DNA of 64,000 nucleotides from Paracamarosporium sp. OC-R06-R3 (Eukaryota > Ascomycota > Dothideomycetes > Pleosporales > Didymosphaeriaceae): positions 149,148 to 213,147 of the forward strand of contig JACVRA010000052.1 in assembly GCA_019828545.1 (NCBI GenBank). The letters run 5' to 3'. The notes beneath the pieces were generated by a model that was not told the origin of the DNA, ran no database searches, and saw only the letters and a program-made list of their open reading frames with translations. The position numbers and the translations under genes are program-made. Positions 41,966-54,319 of this stretch are shown piece after piece. The first letter of the stretch is position 1, and every line of letters begins with the position of its first letter.

Positions 41966-44083
41966 ATGGAAGACCGTGTCCCAAAAGCTGGCTCGTTCTC
42001 CTTGAATGAAGGAAACGTTACCGTCTCAGGTCTCGATTTGAGCAGCATCCCGCCGATCGCCACACTCGGTGCTCACTTCAAGGGCGACGAAGAGGACAAG
42101 GTCAAAGCAACGTTGCGCCGTCACGGTGCGCAGCTGACCAACGATGTCTCACACTTGCAGATTTTTATTGGAAAAGTCAGCACGCGACGGAGAGCAGAGT
42201 TTGAGCTTAGATCTCGGAAGTTCGTAGTTGAAGAAGTGGTTGAGTCGAAGAGGGCGGCGAGTCCCATCAAGCAGGACATTCCACGCAAAAGAGCACGAGT
42301 TTCAGGAAATGCGAGGCAGCCTATCGTCGTTCATGATGAGGGCTCGACTACCGAAGAGGAAATAGACGAGGCGTCTGAGACCGAGGATGAAGCACCAGAA
42401 AACGGCCGAGATACGCCTATGACTTCACCAGTAGTACCGGACGAGCATCCTACCGTACCATCTCCAATTTTCGACAACGTGACCAATGACGATATCATCT
42501 GGGTTGTCAGAGTGAATTGGCTTGAAGAATGTCTCTCTGCAGGCCACACGGTCCCACTCGGAGAAAATCTCGTCTACAAGTGTATGGTCAAGCACCGTCC
42601 ACCATCATGGGAAACAGATCATAGCTCGATTAAAGTCAGCTTCACATCTGGACTGAAGCCGGCGTCTCAGATACACTTGGCAACGCGCCCACAGACAGCA
42701 CCGCAGATTCTGGATCGAGCAGAGAAAGACGCCACAATCACAAAGGTTAAACGACCCTACAGCCTCCAGCACAACGATGGCCATGGCTCCCGCAGGTTTG
42801 ACGGCAGGTCCTTTGCCTCCAGCTCCACCAAGCCCACCTTTGCTCACCGGACTGCGCACCTGCTCCAACAAACAACAAGCAATTACGAAGGCGAAGACAG
42901 CGACATCCCGCCACCTCCAGCCTGGGTTGCGCACGGCGTTAAGTACGCCTGTCAGCGCTTCACCCCAGCTGATCCTCCTAACGAAGATTTCATTGTCCAG
43001 CTGAAAAAGATTCGCACAGCAAGGACCTTGATCGACGACGAAATCGGCGTTCGCGCTTACTCTTCTATCATTGCATCGATCGCTGCTTATCCACATAAGT
43101 TGCGACATCCTCGCGAACTCGCGCGCCTGCCCTGCTGCGACGAGAAAACCGCTGTCCTCTTCGTAGAATGGAAGAATACAGGAAAGATCCAAGCCGTCGA
43201 AGACTACGAGAATGACGAGGCGATGAAAGTGTTACGGTACTTCTACGACATCTGGGGCGTCGGTGCGAAAACAGCACGCGACTTCTACTACAACAAGGGA
43301 TGGCTGGATTTAGACGATATCGTAGAGTACGGATGGAACGACCTCGACCGCGTTCAGCAGATCGGGGTGAAATACTACGATGAGTTCCTAGAAGGTATTC
43401 CTCGCGCGGAAGTCGAATCCATTGCGGACGTTGTAAGAAAGCATGCCGTACGTCTGCGTGACGAGAGAATCAGCGTGACCATCGTAGGTGGATATCGCAG
43501 AGGCAAGGCAACCTCCGGTGACGTGGACATGATCGTTTCGCATCCGGATCTCTCTGCGACTGCGCATTTAGTCAGAGAAATCGTCGAGTCGCTCGAAAAC
43601 GGAGAGTGGATTACGCACACGCTCACCATGTCGCTGCACAACACGTCCCGCAGCCAGACTACGCTTCCCTTCCGCACAACCAAGGCCTCAGGCGCGGGCT
43701 TCGATACGCTGGACAAAGCACTCGTCGTGTGGCAGGATCCTTCTTGGCCCTCCCGCGAAGCGGACCTTGTGAATAACCCCGGAGCTAAAAATCCAAACGT
43801 TCATCGCAGAGTCGACATTATCGTCGCGCCGTGGCGGACAGTCGGATGTGCCGTCATGGGGTGGAGCGGCGGGACGACCTTTCAACGGGACTTAAGGCGG
43901 TACGCAAAGTACAGGAAGGGATGGAAGTTCGATAGCAGTGGGATACGGAGTCGAGAAACGGGGGAGGTTGTGCAACTTGAGGGACCGGAAGGGGTGAATG
44001 GGACGCCGGAGCATGCTGAGAAGGTAGTGTTTGAAGGACTGGGGCTCGAATATGTGCCCCCTGAGATGAGGTGTACGAATTAA
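41966..44083 (+). CDS. POL4: Family X DNA polymerase (Pol4/Pol lambda-like)
   Basis: Single exon, 705 residues from the ATG at 41966; the frame is open further up but only with TTG. A BRCT-like region occupies the N-terminal part and ends near residues 170-205 (DDIIWVVRVNWLEECLSAGH), interrupted by an acidic linker. The polymerase part has the helix-hairpin-helix segment (WGVGAKTARDFYYNKGW) and GGYRRGK. The three metal-binding aspartates are Asp519 and Asp521 (GDVDMI) and Asp617 (RRVDII). The gap-filling enzyme acts in base excision repair and non-homologous end joining in the nucleus. The C-terminal thumb ends FEGLGLEYVPPEMR, as expected for the family. It converges on CSN6. Confidence 0.92.
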   Translation: MEDRVPKAGSFSLNEGNVTVSGLDLSSIPPIATLGAHFKGDEEDKVKATLRRHGAQLTNDVSHLQIFIGKVSTRRRAEFELRSRKFVVEEVVESKRAASPIKQDIPRKRARVSGNARQPIVVHDEGSTTEEEIDEASETEDEAPENGRDTPMTSPVVPDEHPTVPSPIFDNVTNDDIIWVVRVNWLEECLSAGHTVPLGENLVYKCMVKHRPPSWETDHSSIKVSFTSGLKPASQIHLATRPQTAPQILDRAEKDATITKVKRPYSLQHNDGHGSRRFDGRSFASSSTKPTFAHRTAHLLQQTTSNYEGEDSDIPPPPAWVAHGVKYACQRFTPADPPNEDFIVQLKKIRTARTLIDDEIGVRAYSSIIASIAAYPHKLRHPRELARLPCCDEKTAVLFVEWKNTGKIQAVEDYENDEAMKVLRYFYDIWGVGAKTARDFYYNKGWLDLDDIVEYGWNDLDRVQQIGVKYYDEFLEGIPRAEVESIADVVRKHAVRLRDERISVTIVGGYRRGKATSGDVDMIVSHPDLSATAHLVREIVESLENGEWITHTLTMSLHNTSRSQTTLPFRTTKASGAGFDTLDKALVVWQDPSWPSREADLVNNPGAKNPNVHRRVDIIVAPWRTVGCAVMGWSGGTTFQRDLRRYAKYRKGWKFDSSGIRSRETGEVVQLEGPEGVNGTPEHAEKVVFEGLGLEYVPPEMRCTN

Positions 44084-44687
44084 TAATAATACAGAGCGTA
44101 AGCTGACTGGTTTTCTCGTGTAGTCTGTGTGTTGAATACGTGTAGAATGAATAGCGGATATTAGCCAGATCGTCTCCAGACGAGGTACTTCAGAATCACG
44201 ACACGAAAAGTCACGCAAGTCGCACACTGCAGACAAATGCTTCAACAAAAACTTTTGCCCTTCTTGAAATGACGTTTGGTGACTTTCATTGTTGGTTCAA
44301 AAAAAAAAGGCCAATTACGTACTCACACAAACACTGTCATTAATCATGAGTCTGTAGTAATGTACTGAGTACGTGTCTTGATGCGCTATCCCGTGACACC
44401 TGCTTCGCTATTGCCGTGCAGCTGTGGAGCAGTTCAAGCGCCACTTTTTAGCAAATACTCAGAAAAGTCTTCTGAAGACGTCGTTGCAGATTAATCGATC
44501 CGTAATCTCCCAGCCCACTTTGTACCCGTCCGATGCATTGTGGGGTTCATGACTGTGCTACAACGCAAGGGAGGAGCGCTGGAAATTGACCGTTGAGCTC
44601 GACAGGGTCGAGAACCAGCCTGACTTCTTGTACGCTACGCCAGCTCTTAAGTTGAGGAATTATCGCGATGAGAGTGCCGAGCACGGC
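44084..44687. other. Convergent intergenic region
   Basis: 600 bases between converging genes with a short A-run near 44300. No gene recognised. Confidence 0.45.
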
Positions 44688-46039
44688 TCAGCTCCATCGT
44701 TCATTGCCAAATTGCCGCGACCCACCTCCCATTATCGTGTCAAAGTACTGCCCGCCACCACCCCCATACCCTTCACCTACTAGCGAAGCCATGCCCCTCC
44801 TGGAATGGCCCTTAGCATTTTCAACGATCTGACTCTTTCTACCCAGGTCCTTCGCCGCGGAAACCGAGTTGGTAATTGACGAGAGCAGCTGGACGAGCTG
44901 GACATCTGAGGCTTCTTGTTGCGACTCAAGTGTGAAAGCTTCAACGTCGGGCGGCGCAAGGATGTTGATGCGAGCGAGCATAGCGGAGATACTGCGGAGA
45001 ATGGAATGATCGAGTGGAAGAGGGTGGTCGTTGGTCGGGCTCGGGTTCAGTGGGAGGGAGGGATCAGAGAGATAGGATGGCGGGAGAGAGGCGAGATAAG
45101 TGCGGAGGATCGAAATACGGCGACTCAACATACGGATGGCGTTCATCTTCGCGGTCAATGTTGACAACAGCTCCTCATCTTCAGCCGTCAGCACCGCAGA
45201 CTCATCAATAGTCTCCTCTTTTGGTGCGTCTTTCTGCTTTCCCTTGGCTTTCTTATTGTTTTCTTCTTCACCCTTGCTTGACGTGCCCTTTGGCGCAGCT
45301 GAGGAGCCTTCCACAGCAGTGGCGTTGCCACCTCCGCGAGCCACGAAATCCACGGCGATCATTTCTGCCTCCCCTGTCTCGACTGTATACACAAGCTCCC
45401 TAAACTTCAGCGCTTTATTTTGCACTGCACCATCGATATCCATTGCTTTGTCGTTAGGGCCGCCAGTTGCATTTTCGTAGGTGGACTCGTAGAGGGTGAG
45501 GGGTAGCTTGCCGGCGGCCGTAGCTTCTGAATCTGCATCAGAGGGATGGAACAGGCAAAGAATCGGGGAATCAGTGAGCTCTGATATGCGATTGTGAATG
45601 GGTAGTATCTGTGGAGTTGGGCCGGTAGGCGGGGCGAGGGTAAACCAGGCAACAATATCGAGCTGCGGTTGCTTGTGGACATCCTTGTCTATTTGTGATC
45701 AACAGTCTTCTTTACGAAAAAGGAGTCATGAAAGCTACAGTGCTTAGAGAAGCAACACGTACAGTCATCTAGCCGTTTCATAAACCATTCGTCATCCAGC
45801 ACCACGTCGCCCTGCTTGTTTGATGCCAACTTTGCCTGGAAGGCAACCTCCATAGTGACTTCGTGACCATTCTGCTGGCCAAGAATAGCTCCAACCACAG
45901 GCCCCTCTTGTCGTCTAAGTGTATGTCGCGTGATACAGTCGGTTATGGTGAGAAGCACAAGTGGATGCAGCTGCACCGTGGGGCTTGTGTCCGAAGCGCG
46001 AGTGGCGGAGACGAGAGGATTCTGTGATTCTCCCGCCAT
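44688..46039 (-). CDS. CSN6: COP9 signalosome subunit 6 (MPN domain)
   Basis: Exons 46039-45763 and 45688-44688 join to 425 residues. VQLHPLVLLTITDCITRHTLR at the N-terminus and the following GAILGQQNGHEVTMEVAF mark the MPN fold of CSN6. The HxHx10D zinc ligands of an active JAMM protease are absent; the corresponding region reads LDIVAWFTLAPPTGPTP, so this is a non-catalytic MPN subunit, as usual for CSN6. A long Lys/Glu low-complexity insert (GTSSKGEEENNKKAKGKQKDAPKEE) separates it from the C-terminal helices that pack into the complex. The COP9 signalosome removes NEDD8 from cullins and in fungi affects development and light response. The C-terminus is Gly-rich. Confidence 0.88.
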
Positions 46040-47189
46040 ATCTATGATCGTGTGGGTTTGAGAGGGCAGACTTGTCGGAATTAAAGGTTGTTGCAGAGAA
46101 ATCGAGAGCTGAGTGCTGTTGTATAGGTGAACGCGGGGAGCTTCGATTAGGCAGAGCACCGACGCGGCGGGCAACCGAAGCTGGTCACGTGCCGGCGTAT
46201 TGATGTTCCGCAACACGTGCTCACGCGTCTCACTCCTGTCGACCAACACCAAGCTTGGGGACGCGACACCATGAAGAGATTACTCACAGGTCTGCAAATC
46301 AGAAACTCACACGTCATCGAATCTTGCCTTTGATCGTCATGCTCTGGAGTTTTCCTAAGCGTCTGTTCCACCAGAAGTCGCAGCGGGGAAACGGGAACGA
46401 TGCCTTAGAAAGCCCCACGTGATAGGGTCTCCGGGGACGCTTTTATGATAACATGCATAAGCAGATAATGCGCATGATTCGTGGAATGGCATTCAGAATG
46501 TCCTCGTGGATGATGTCGGAACCGACGGGACGCAAGCAGCAGATCTTGCCTTCGACCTGGTTATGGTCGTCTCATATTGATGAATCCAAGTAGCTCGTTG
46601 TCACTCCGATAACATTCCTTTACTCGTTAGGTGGGTTTGCCACATCGCGCGCTCCGATGGACATCTAACGCAAGACGCTAAGTAGCTAGGGTGTGGTAAT
46701 ACCAAGTGTATGGTACTGCACACCCACGTCTGAGGATCGACCTCATTTTACTTGGAGAAGGAGGGTGTAGGTGTTTTTTAACCTCATCCGGAAATAATTC
46801 AGTAGAGCAAACAGTACATTCAATGAAAACGGCCTACGCTCCATATTATTCTAGCATCGTCCTATGGTAAATACTAGCGATCAGATATCTCGTGAATTCC
46901 TTGCAACCTTCTGACTCTAATCCCACTTCCACAACAGAAGAATCCTATAGCGATTGAAAAAGAAATTATCCTAGCTTGGTATCTTTGCCTTCATCAAACG
47001 AAAGAGAGAAAAAGAAAACATTATGTTTTCAAAACTAAAACAAGTCCCAACGCCAGTCTTCCAATACTTATGGTCCCAGTTCCTCTATATCTAACTCTTA
47101 GCTCGTTAAAACTGTAACGAGAACGAGGGATAGGCTAATCCAAGATTACGGATGTATGTATACTGTAAATGAAAGAGTCGCTTCACGAC
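46040..47189. other. Intergenic region
   Basis: About 1.15 kb; the half near 46600-47100 is AT-rich. No gene or repeat recognised. An open frame at 46147-46371 lacks an ATG and probably lies in the CSN6 leader. Confidence 0.45.
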
Positions 47190-48570
47190 TCAATTCTCAA
47201 CAAGGATCTTCAGGACTAGCCTGCCTTCCTTATCTGTGGTTTTTCCGGCCAGTTCGAAGGCTTCCTTTGCGGCGGTGAGTCCTCGGAATCGGTGAGTGAC
47301 CATGTTGTCAAGATTCGGTAACGCTCCAGAGGAAAGAATCTTGATTCCTATGGGATATGTGTTTGCGTAGCGAAAGATACCAATGATGTCGACTTCTTTC
47401 AAATGTGAAGCCGACATAGGGAGTGTCTGTATCGGCGTTCCCATACCGACCATGATGAGCTTACCACCAGGTCTGGTTGACTTTGAGGCGGTCAGTATCA
47501 GCCGTCGCATAACAACACTAAAGACTTACATAGAGTCCGGCTTGCATGCAGATTTCTTTTCCCGTGCAGTCGAATGTCACGTCAGCGCCTTCAAAATCCG
47601 GATCGTTCAACGAAGCAATTTGCATCACGTCTTCAGCCAGGTCCTTCGCAACCGCCAACTTCTCAGCGATTTCAGTCAAGTGTTTCCGCGAATGGACAAT
47701 GTAGCCCTTGTGCGCAAAGCCATTAGCTAGAGCGTAATTGACGCGACCGCTATCGATATCAGCAATGACCACTGTTGTAGCACCCGACAATTTGGCCATT
47801 GCTGCCGTCAGCAAGCCAACGGTGCCCGCACCAAAGACAACCGCCGTATCACCTTGCTCTACCGAAGCCCTTCGAGTTGCGTGGATCGCAACAGAGAGTG
47901 GTTCCAACAAAGCAGCAGATTCCATGGAGACATGCTGGGGAATCCTAGCGCCGAGTGTCAGCTTTTCTTGCTTTTTCGATCGTTCATGCAAGACATACTT
48001 GTGGCACCACTTAGCGGGGTGGTTGATGCGTTCCTGGAGAGTACCCTGGAAGTGAGGTACAGATTTGGCGCTACTGCGGAACCTCATACCCGGGCAAAGG
48101 TTATATCGACCTCGTTGACATGACCGACAGTTGTCACACGGCACACCAACCTCAAGCGCTACGCGTTCGCCAAGCTGGAAACCAGTGACAGCCTCGCCAA
48201 TAGCGACAACAATCCCAGCAGATTCGTGGCCTAAGGACAACGGTTGCACGGCCTGGAGATCACCGTTACGGAACTTGTTGTAATAGGAGACATCGCTCCC
48301 GCAGACGCCAGTAGCTTTGATAGCAATCTGCAACTCATGGGGTCCCGGGTCTGAAATAATTCGAGTTTCCTATTTTGACCCATTAGTTTCCATGTACAAC
48401 ACGTTAAACCCCCACGAACGGCGGGATCGTGGGATGTTGTGGACGGAACAGGGAAAGCTTACGAGTCGTAAATCCCTTGGCCCGTACAAGACAGATGCAA
48501 CTACAGTAGATGGCTTAGAGTAGTGCCGCGCAGGGGTAGGATAGATATCGGCCAGAGCGGAGGGAGCCAT
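47190..48570 (-). CDS. Zinc-dependent polyol (sorbitol/xylitol-type) dehydrogenase
   Basis: Four exons, 48570-48463, 48369-47999, 47944-47530 and 47480-47190, give 394 residues. The catalytic zinc region is visible as Cys59 (GVCGSD), His84-Glu85 (GHESAGIV) and Glu109 (ALEVGVP). Structural zinc cysteines follow at about 114, 117, 120 and 128. The Rossmann motif is FGAGTVGLL, with an acidic residue after the second strand (VVIADID) that favours NAD. This is the sorbitol/xylitol/L-arabinitol dehydrogenase group, which oxidises a polyol to a ketose. The exact sugar is not fixed by sequence. The 54-base intron at 47945-47998 has no stop and is a multiple of three; removing it restores the family pattern KWCHKIPQHVS. 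Confidence 0.87.
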
Positions 48571-51500
48571 TACGAAAGACTTTGATAGTTAGACACGGGA
48601 GAGATGAGGAAGGAGGAAATTTGAGGAGATAGCTGGGTAGACCACCCCACGGGAGACGTGGAGGCTGATATACATGTTGGGAACTACCCGCAATGACGGC
48701 AAGCTAAGCTTGTCTGCTTCTGCTTGGTGCATCGGCGCGAGATAGCAAGCGTAAAAAGAATGGGAGCAGAGCATCCACGTCATTTGCTCGGCGGGTCAAT
48801 TTGGCGGGTAGTACATGGTTAGGGATGCACAGGGCAAGAACTTGTCGGGATGGCTGCTGCGTCGCGTAGCCTCTTTTTTAGCCCGTTGAGCTGTTATATA
48901 GATCCATGGACAAGGCCAGATCTGTTGCTCCAACGAGCAGTGCTCGGACCAGGTGGCAGGCATGCGATGGCATGAGTCGCATGGGCCACCCAGAGAAACA
49001 TGGGCCTTGTTCGACGTTGTTTCTACCGGATCAGCATCTTGCAACCTCCTGATATGGTAGCGCATGATGTGTAGAGAAGTGTCTGGCAGCGTTCTGGTGC
49101 TGTGGAACTGCGATAAGGCGGTATCGCCGCCAGCGCTGGACGGTAGATGCTGGCTGTATGGACGGCAAGTTTTGGTTGAGTACGGTAGCTGCTGCAGTCT
49201 ATCCGACGGGAGGCATAGCTAACGGTAGCTGCAGCGGGCCAATTCTTCCTGGACAGACATAGCGCAGGACGAACGTTCAGGCTGATATGCGGGCTGGCCG
49301 AGACGGTCGCACGTAAAGCTCCATCCATCGACGGAGCGAATGCTGCCACTCGACCACGACTCGATCCACTTTCTGCACCATTCCCCGGCCCAATACTGCT
49401 TGCTCTCCACTTGTAAGAAAACCACTTAGGTTCCATTATCTGACCAGACACAAGGTCTTGTACCCCGAAAGAAAGCATGTTCGAAAGGGCAGCGCTCGAT
49501 GTGGTATTGCGTGCGCAGCACACCTAGAATCGGCCCATGCGCCAATATCACAGTATAATATATGCGTGTATATTCAGGGGCAAGTCGCCGCTGGATGGCT
49601 CGCCTCAGAAAAAGGGTGCGACGCCGGTAGAGCGCAGCGACGAAGCCGTAGCGCGGTACGTACCTTCGCCCATGCCCCGCGACCGGGATATGCTGCTCTG
49701 CAGAGCGGCTGGTTAGTGGGCCACGCCATGACCATGCATGGCGGCACTGCTACCGAGACATTTGACGAAATATCGAGTGGCATTACCGGAAGCTTGGGAC
49801 AGAGGTGCAGGGTGAGCTTATCATTGCATCAATCGACTCGACTCGCCGTGACATTTTCTGACGACCGAGGAGGGGGCGTGTGCAAAGTGCAGTACAGTCG
49901 TCAGACACAGCACAGCGACGCCACACATGATACGCCGAGGTACTTCAGGATACTGACCTCAAAAGTGATTCCTTGACATGTGGTCATAAGCGGGGAAACA
50001 ATCTCTCCTCAACCGTGGGGTCGTGCAATGCAGCGACAATCGCCTCAAGCCCGTTCTTTCGCTCATTCGCGCAAGGTGGGCTGGACGAAGCGGGACAGAA
50101 GTGGCCATCGACGACGTTGGTGCGGATCGCCAGTCCTGTCGGTGAAAGCATGTGGTGGTTGTGCCGAAAAGTGACAAGCCGGGGTGTATGCGCTGCCGTT
50201 GGCTGAGTCTTGTATCACAGAACCATCCATCCTTCTGTACATTGCTGATTGCTGGGGACAGCTTCATCTCCACCTTGCCACCCAATCATGGCACGGCATC
50301 GGAGGAAGACGCGGGCCGGGAAGAAGAGAGCATGCACAGCATGAGATAGCGAACGAGCCACCGCCATTCCTGCCTGCATCTCGTATACGACAGAACGCTG
50401 GCTATTCCGAGAACGCGATAATATGTGTGCTATACGCCGCACACAGCCAGTTGAATCGCAGAGCCGGCATGATGCAAATGCAATCGAATAATCGCCAGCG
50501 CCCCAGCCAACTGATAAGGCACGTTGCGGCTTCCCAGGTCTTTATATTGCAAAGCCCCATGTCTTCCATGCCAGATCTGCATTAGACGTCACGCTACAAT
50601 GCCGGAAGTATAAGTGCGCGATGGGTGACCCTGCACGTCGAGGATAGGTAGCGAAAGCGCGAAGCCAAGCCAAGCTCTGCATGTACTTCTCAAAGCAGTA
50701 ACGCGGAGATTTGTACTCGGCAAGGTCTCAGTGTGTAATCGCTGTTGGACTGAAGGTGTGCTTTTTCGAAGGCAAAGGACATGAGCAATACTGGATCCGT
50801 TCCAAATCCGTCAGGAAGTTCGTAATGGTGACAGAGCGGTGATCGTCGTGCACGTCGGTATCATGACAACAGTGTTGTCAGTGTTCGCACCACGTATCTG
50901 GCCAAAGATCTGGAAGCCTTCAAGCAGGGCTATCATCGATGGAGGAACGCGCAGTATGCGGGGCCACAGAACATGCTTCAGTCGCAAGTTGGCTACCAAT
51001 TGTCGGCTCGCACACCTTTGCATCACTATTAGGCGAGCGTGCGGGAGAAGAAGCTCCGCTCCCATCGCGACAATAGCATCGTCCACTAATGTCCCAATTG
51101 CGTTCGCCCGCAGTGCAGCTCCTAGTGCCAAGACTTAAGCGATGCGAAATGCCTGGCTCCAGGTCCTGTAGCGAAAGCCACCATTTTGGTGAATACAGAC
51201 ATGTGGCGTGTGCATTCGGTACGATAGTTGTATCAGATCATTCTACAGACATTCAGCCAAGTACTGGTACATACGCCTTTAGGCTAACGATCTTCTTGTA
51301 CGAATGGATATCTCCTGTTCAGAGCTGGAGACTGGACCCGAACAGCCGACGGAATTCGATGAAAACGATACCGCCTAGCCGGCGTGCCTGCTGAGTCGTG
51401 TGCCATCCCCGTTGACACGTCGGCCGATGTCGCATGCGTACAACGGTCTCAGGAAGTAGAGATACCTCCATCATTAGGGTGGCCGAAAATGCGGGCACGC

Positions 51501-51608
51501 ACGTACCTCCTACGCGCCATAAGGGGGCCCACTCTCACTAGAACAGGACCCACCAAGACCCTGACCACACCATTCCCGTCCTCCACATAGCAAGCTCATG
51601 GTCAGAGC
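48571..51608. other. Three kilobases without a recognisable gene
   Basis: Many short overlapping frames occur on both strands, none with a domain, signal peptide or plausible exon chain. No tRNA, tandem array or transposon domain was recognised. The right end is the 3' flank of the epoxide hydrolase; the left end should hold the dehydrogenase promoter. Confidence 0.45.
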
Positions 51609-53342
51609 TTACAAAGAGCTGTGGATCCCCAGGCCCTGCTTGTCGAGCCATTTCGCAATGATTGTGTTCACCTCATCTGGTGTTTGGGTTAGTGCCCAGT
51701 GCGAAGCTTTCACTTCTCCTCGAGTCAGCTTAGGAATATAACGCTCCATGCCTATTGACATCTCTGGCTTCAGTACACTGTCGTGCGTGGCCTGGATGAA
51801 GAGCGTCGGCACTTCGATTGTCTTCTTGTCTAAAAGTCTGCCGGACTGTGTTAGCGACGATGCGTTACGTATCAGTACCTTTTCCGTCACTCACGCTCGG
51901 TCTTGCTCCCAGTTCACCTTTCGAGTGCGGTACCAGTTCACTGATCCCTGTTAGCTGCCACAGCGGGTGACGAATGCGCATGTCATAGCTCACAAGTACT
52001 GTGGATTCCATGGCGACTGTATTCTTTCACATAGTAATCGAGATCCTGAGTTCGTTAGCCCAAGGTTCAGTACAGCCGCTCTCAATGTTACAGGGTAGGC
52101 GTAGACCACGTCTGGTCGACTATATGGTGTATGTGTTATATTGATAACGCAGATCACTGAGCGTTGACCAACCTGTTCCACAGCGGAAGACGATCCGACC
52201 CTCAGCAAGCTGCTCTTGTGACGGATTTTCGAGCTACAGATGCCGGTAAAGTCCGCGTAGTACTGTGTTGGACAAGGGAAGAGATCGCCGGTTCGCAACT
52301 CACCTTGCCGTTCAGGAGCTTGCTTTCTCCGATGTGGTGAAGATTGTCAACTATGAGTCCCTTATGTGGATCAAAGCCAACATCGCCACCAGGCGTACAT
52401 CCTCCATATAAGACCTTAAGAAATTGCCTGATTGACTGCTCATCCTGGACGTGCTTCTCCACATCACCAGAAGCGAGATGTATCTGGTAGCCAAGTTGGG
52501 GCAAGTACTTATCGACTAAATCTTCGTTGGAGAGATATTCTTCCGCAGGTGGCTGGTATGGGACACAGATTGAAAACAAATGAGTCACCAGTTCCGGGTG
52601 CCTATGCTATGTTAGTCCTTCGTCCTGGTTTACGCTGTTTTTCTCACAGAGGTAACCTAACATTGAGCGGTACGGTAGACGATCATGCCTCCCCAGTCAT
52701 GGCCTCCCAGGATGATCTGCTCTGCGCCGATTACTTTGGCAAGCGCCGCGATATCATGTGCAGCCCTTGCATAAGAGTAAAGGGAAAGGTCGTGTGGCGG
52801 AACCTTTGGCGCGTCCTATATCTGAAGCTTAGCCCTGACATCTGCCCTAGGTGAAAAAGTGTAGATCTCACACACCGGACGATGCTTTCGAGGTGTAGGT
52901 GAGATAACACTTTAGAACGGTTACAAGAAAGGACCATAACCACATAATCGTATGCGAATGTTGTAGATCTGCTAGTACAGGCGGGGGGAGCTTACCGTGC
53001 CTCCGTATCCCATCATATCCGGAGCTACGACCCTAAAACCCATGTCTAGAAGGAAAGGAATCTGACATCTCCACCCCGCGGAGAGGTCGGGCCAGCCATG
53101 AATCTGCACCAGACTCTCTGTTAACAATATGCTCGTTCGCTGCAGCAGTCACATAGTTCGTTTTCTTTATCCACCGGCTGAATGAATCTTGATAGGTTGG
53201 AGGAATATAAGCTCACCAGGAACACAGTAGCCTTGTACGAACCACCCACGGGCACGCCGTGTAGGTAATGGTAGTTGTGGCCATTCAGGATGCTGGTGCG
53301 GTGCTCAACCCTAGGGTCGGAGACGGGATCTATTGGCTGCAT
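51609..53342 (-). CDS. Epoxide hydrolase-like alpha/beta hydrolase, possibly impaired
   Basis: Seven exons are inferred: 53342-53217, 53103-52996, 52815-52661, 52601-52304, 52045-51994, 51940-51895 and 51837-51609, giving 337 residues. The order of motifs is that of soluble epoxide hydrolases: FLIHGWPDLSAGW (oxyanion loop), GGHDWGG with nucleophile Asp118, a lid with paired tyrosines, a late THDS acid and SHWALTQ with the catalytic His. It would hydrolyse an epoxide to a diol. The junction between exons 3 and 4 does not follow GT-AG: keeping the conserved QWHPELV requires TT-AG or GT-TA ends, and the canonical choice causes a frameshift. Introns of 180 and 258 bases are also unusually long. 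It may be a decaying gene or contain a base error. Confidence 0.7.
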
Positions 53343-54319
53343 CACGCAAGGCAGAACTCGTACGATGCTCCGCTTTTGTGGAAAGGAGAAATTTGGCAGG
53401 AAAATACAGGTTAAGTAGCAAGTAGATGTTATGAAGGAATAAGGATGGCAAGGCGGCTGCTGGGACTGAGCTGGTGAAGAGAACTATGTTGCTCCTTCTC
53501 AGTCGGAGCTGCATGGAAGATGGACCTCGGCACCGCGGCTTCTAAGATCGACCAACATCGACACGTGACTGAATCGATGGAAACACAGATCGAAATCCTA
53601 TACACCACTCCTCTCGATCAAAACCACCATAGCTGCATGTGCTACATTGGTTCTGCAAGCATTAATTAACCTCGACATATGACGTCATCAGTAGCCTGTC
53701 TGGAAATAGGTCTACTAATCACTATCCCACTCCTCGTGGGGGACATTCGTGAGCATTGCATATTACCGGCAAGATACCTTGTAGACAGGTGCATTGCTGC
53801 TATTTGCCGGCACAATATGCAGGCAGACGGTATTATTCTGACTAGGTCCCCTAGCGAGTTGACTACGTATTGCGTTTGTAGACCCGCCGGCTCGGTAATT
53901 CCAGAGACGCCTTCTCAATTCCTTATCTGGCGCGGCTTGCACTCGTTCCAGGACAGGATAATATGCTTGGTCGGCTGAGTTGCGCTACCGACAGCGTTGG
54001 TAGGTCTGGAACATCGTGCGAATGGCTAAGGACTACGGCTTTGCCTCACTTACTCTGTGGCGTGCCATATATCCACATTCTGATCATCATACTTAGACAA
54101 AGCGGGCTACGCTCTGGTAGCCTGACAAGAATTTACGAATATAATATACGTGATTGGTGTTCTCTTTGTACTCGTTAAAAAAAGTGGACCTTGAACTTGA
54201 TGGTATCATACGTTGTGTAGGGGGGAAAATGCAAAGGTGTCCCATGCGGAAGATACAGCTTCATCGGTCCGCAGCTCCAGGACAATGCAGGATGTTCGGT
54301 GCGAGCAAAACATGTTGGC
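53343..54319. other. Intergenic region
   Basis: About 980 bases with no recognisable gene; it holds the epoxide hydrolase promoter and the 3' flank of the pinin-like gene. Confidence 0.45.

Noticed and set aside
52066..52240. Possible extra exon (reading LENPSQEQLAEGR) in the epoxide hydrolase
   Set aside because: It ends in a stop and breaks the family pattern; joining AAG at 52304 directly to GATCTCGATTAC at 52045 restores LLNGKDLDYYV.
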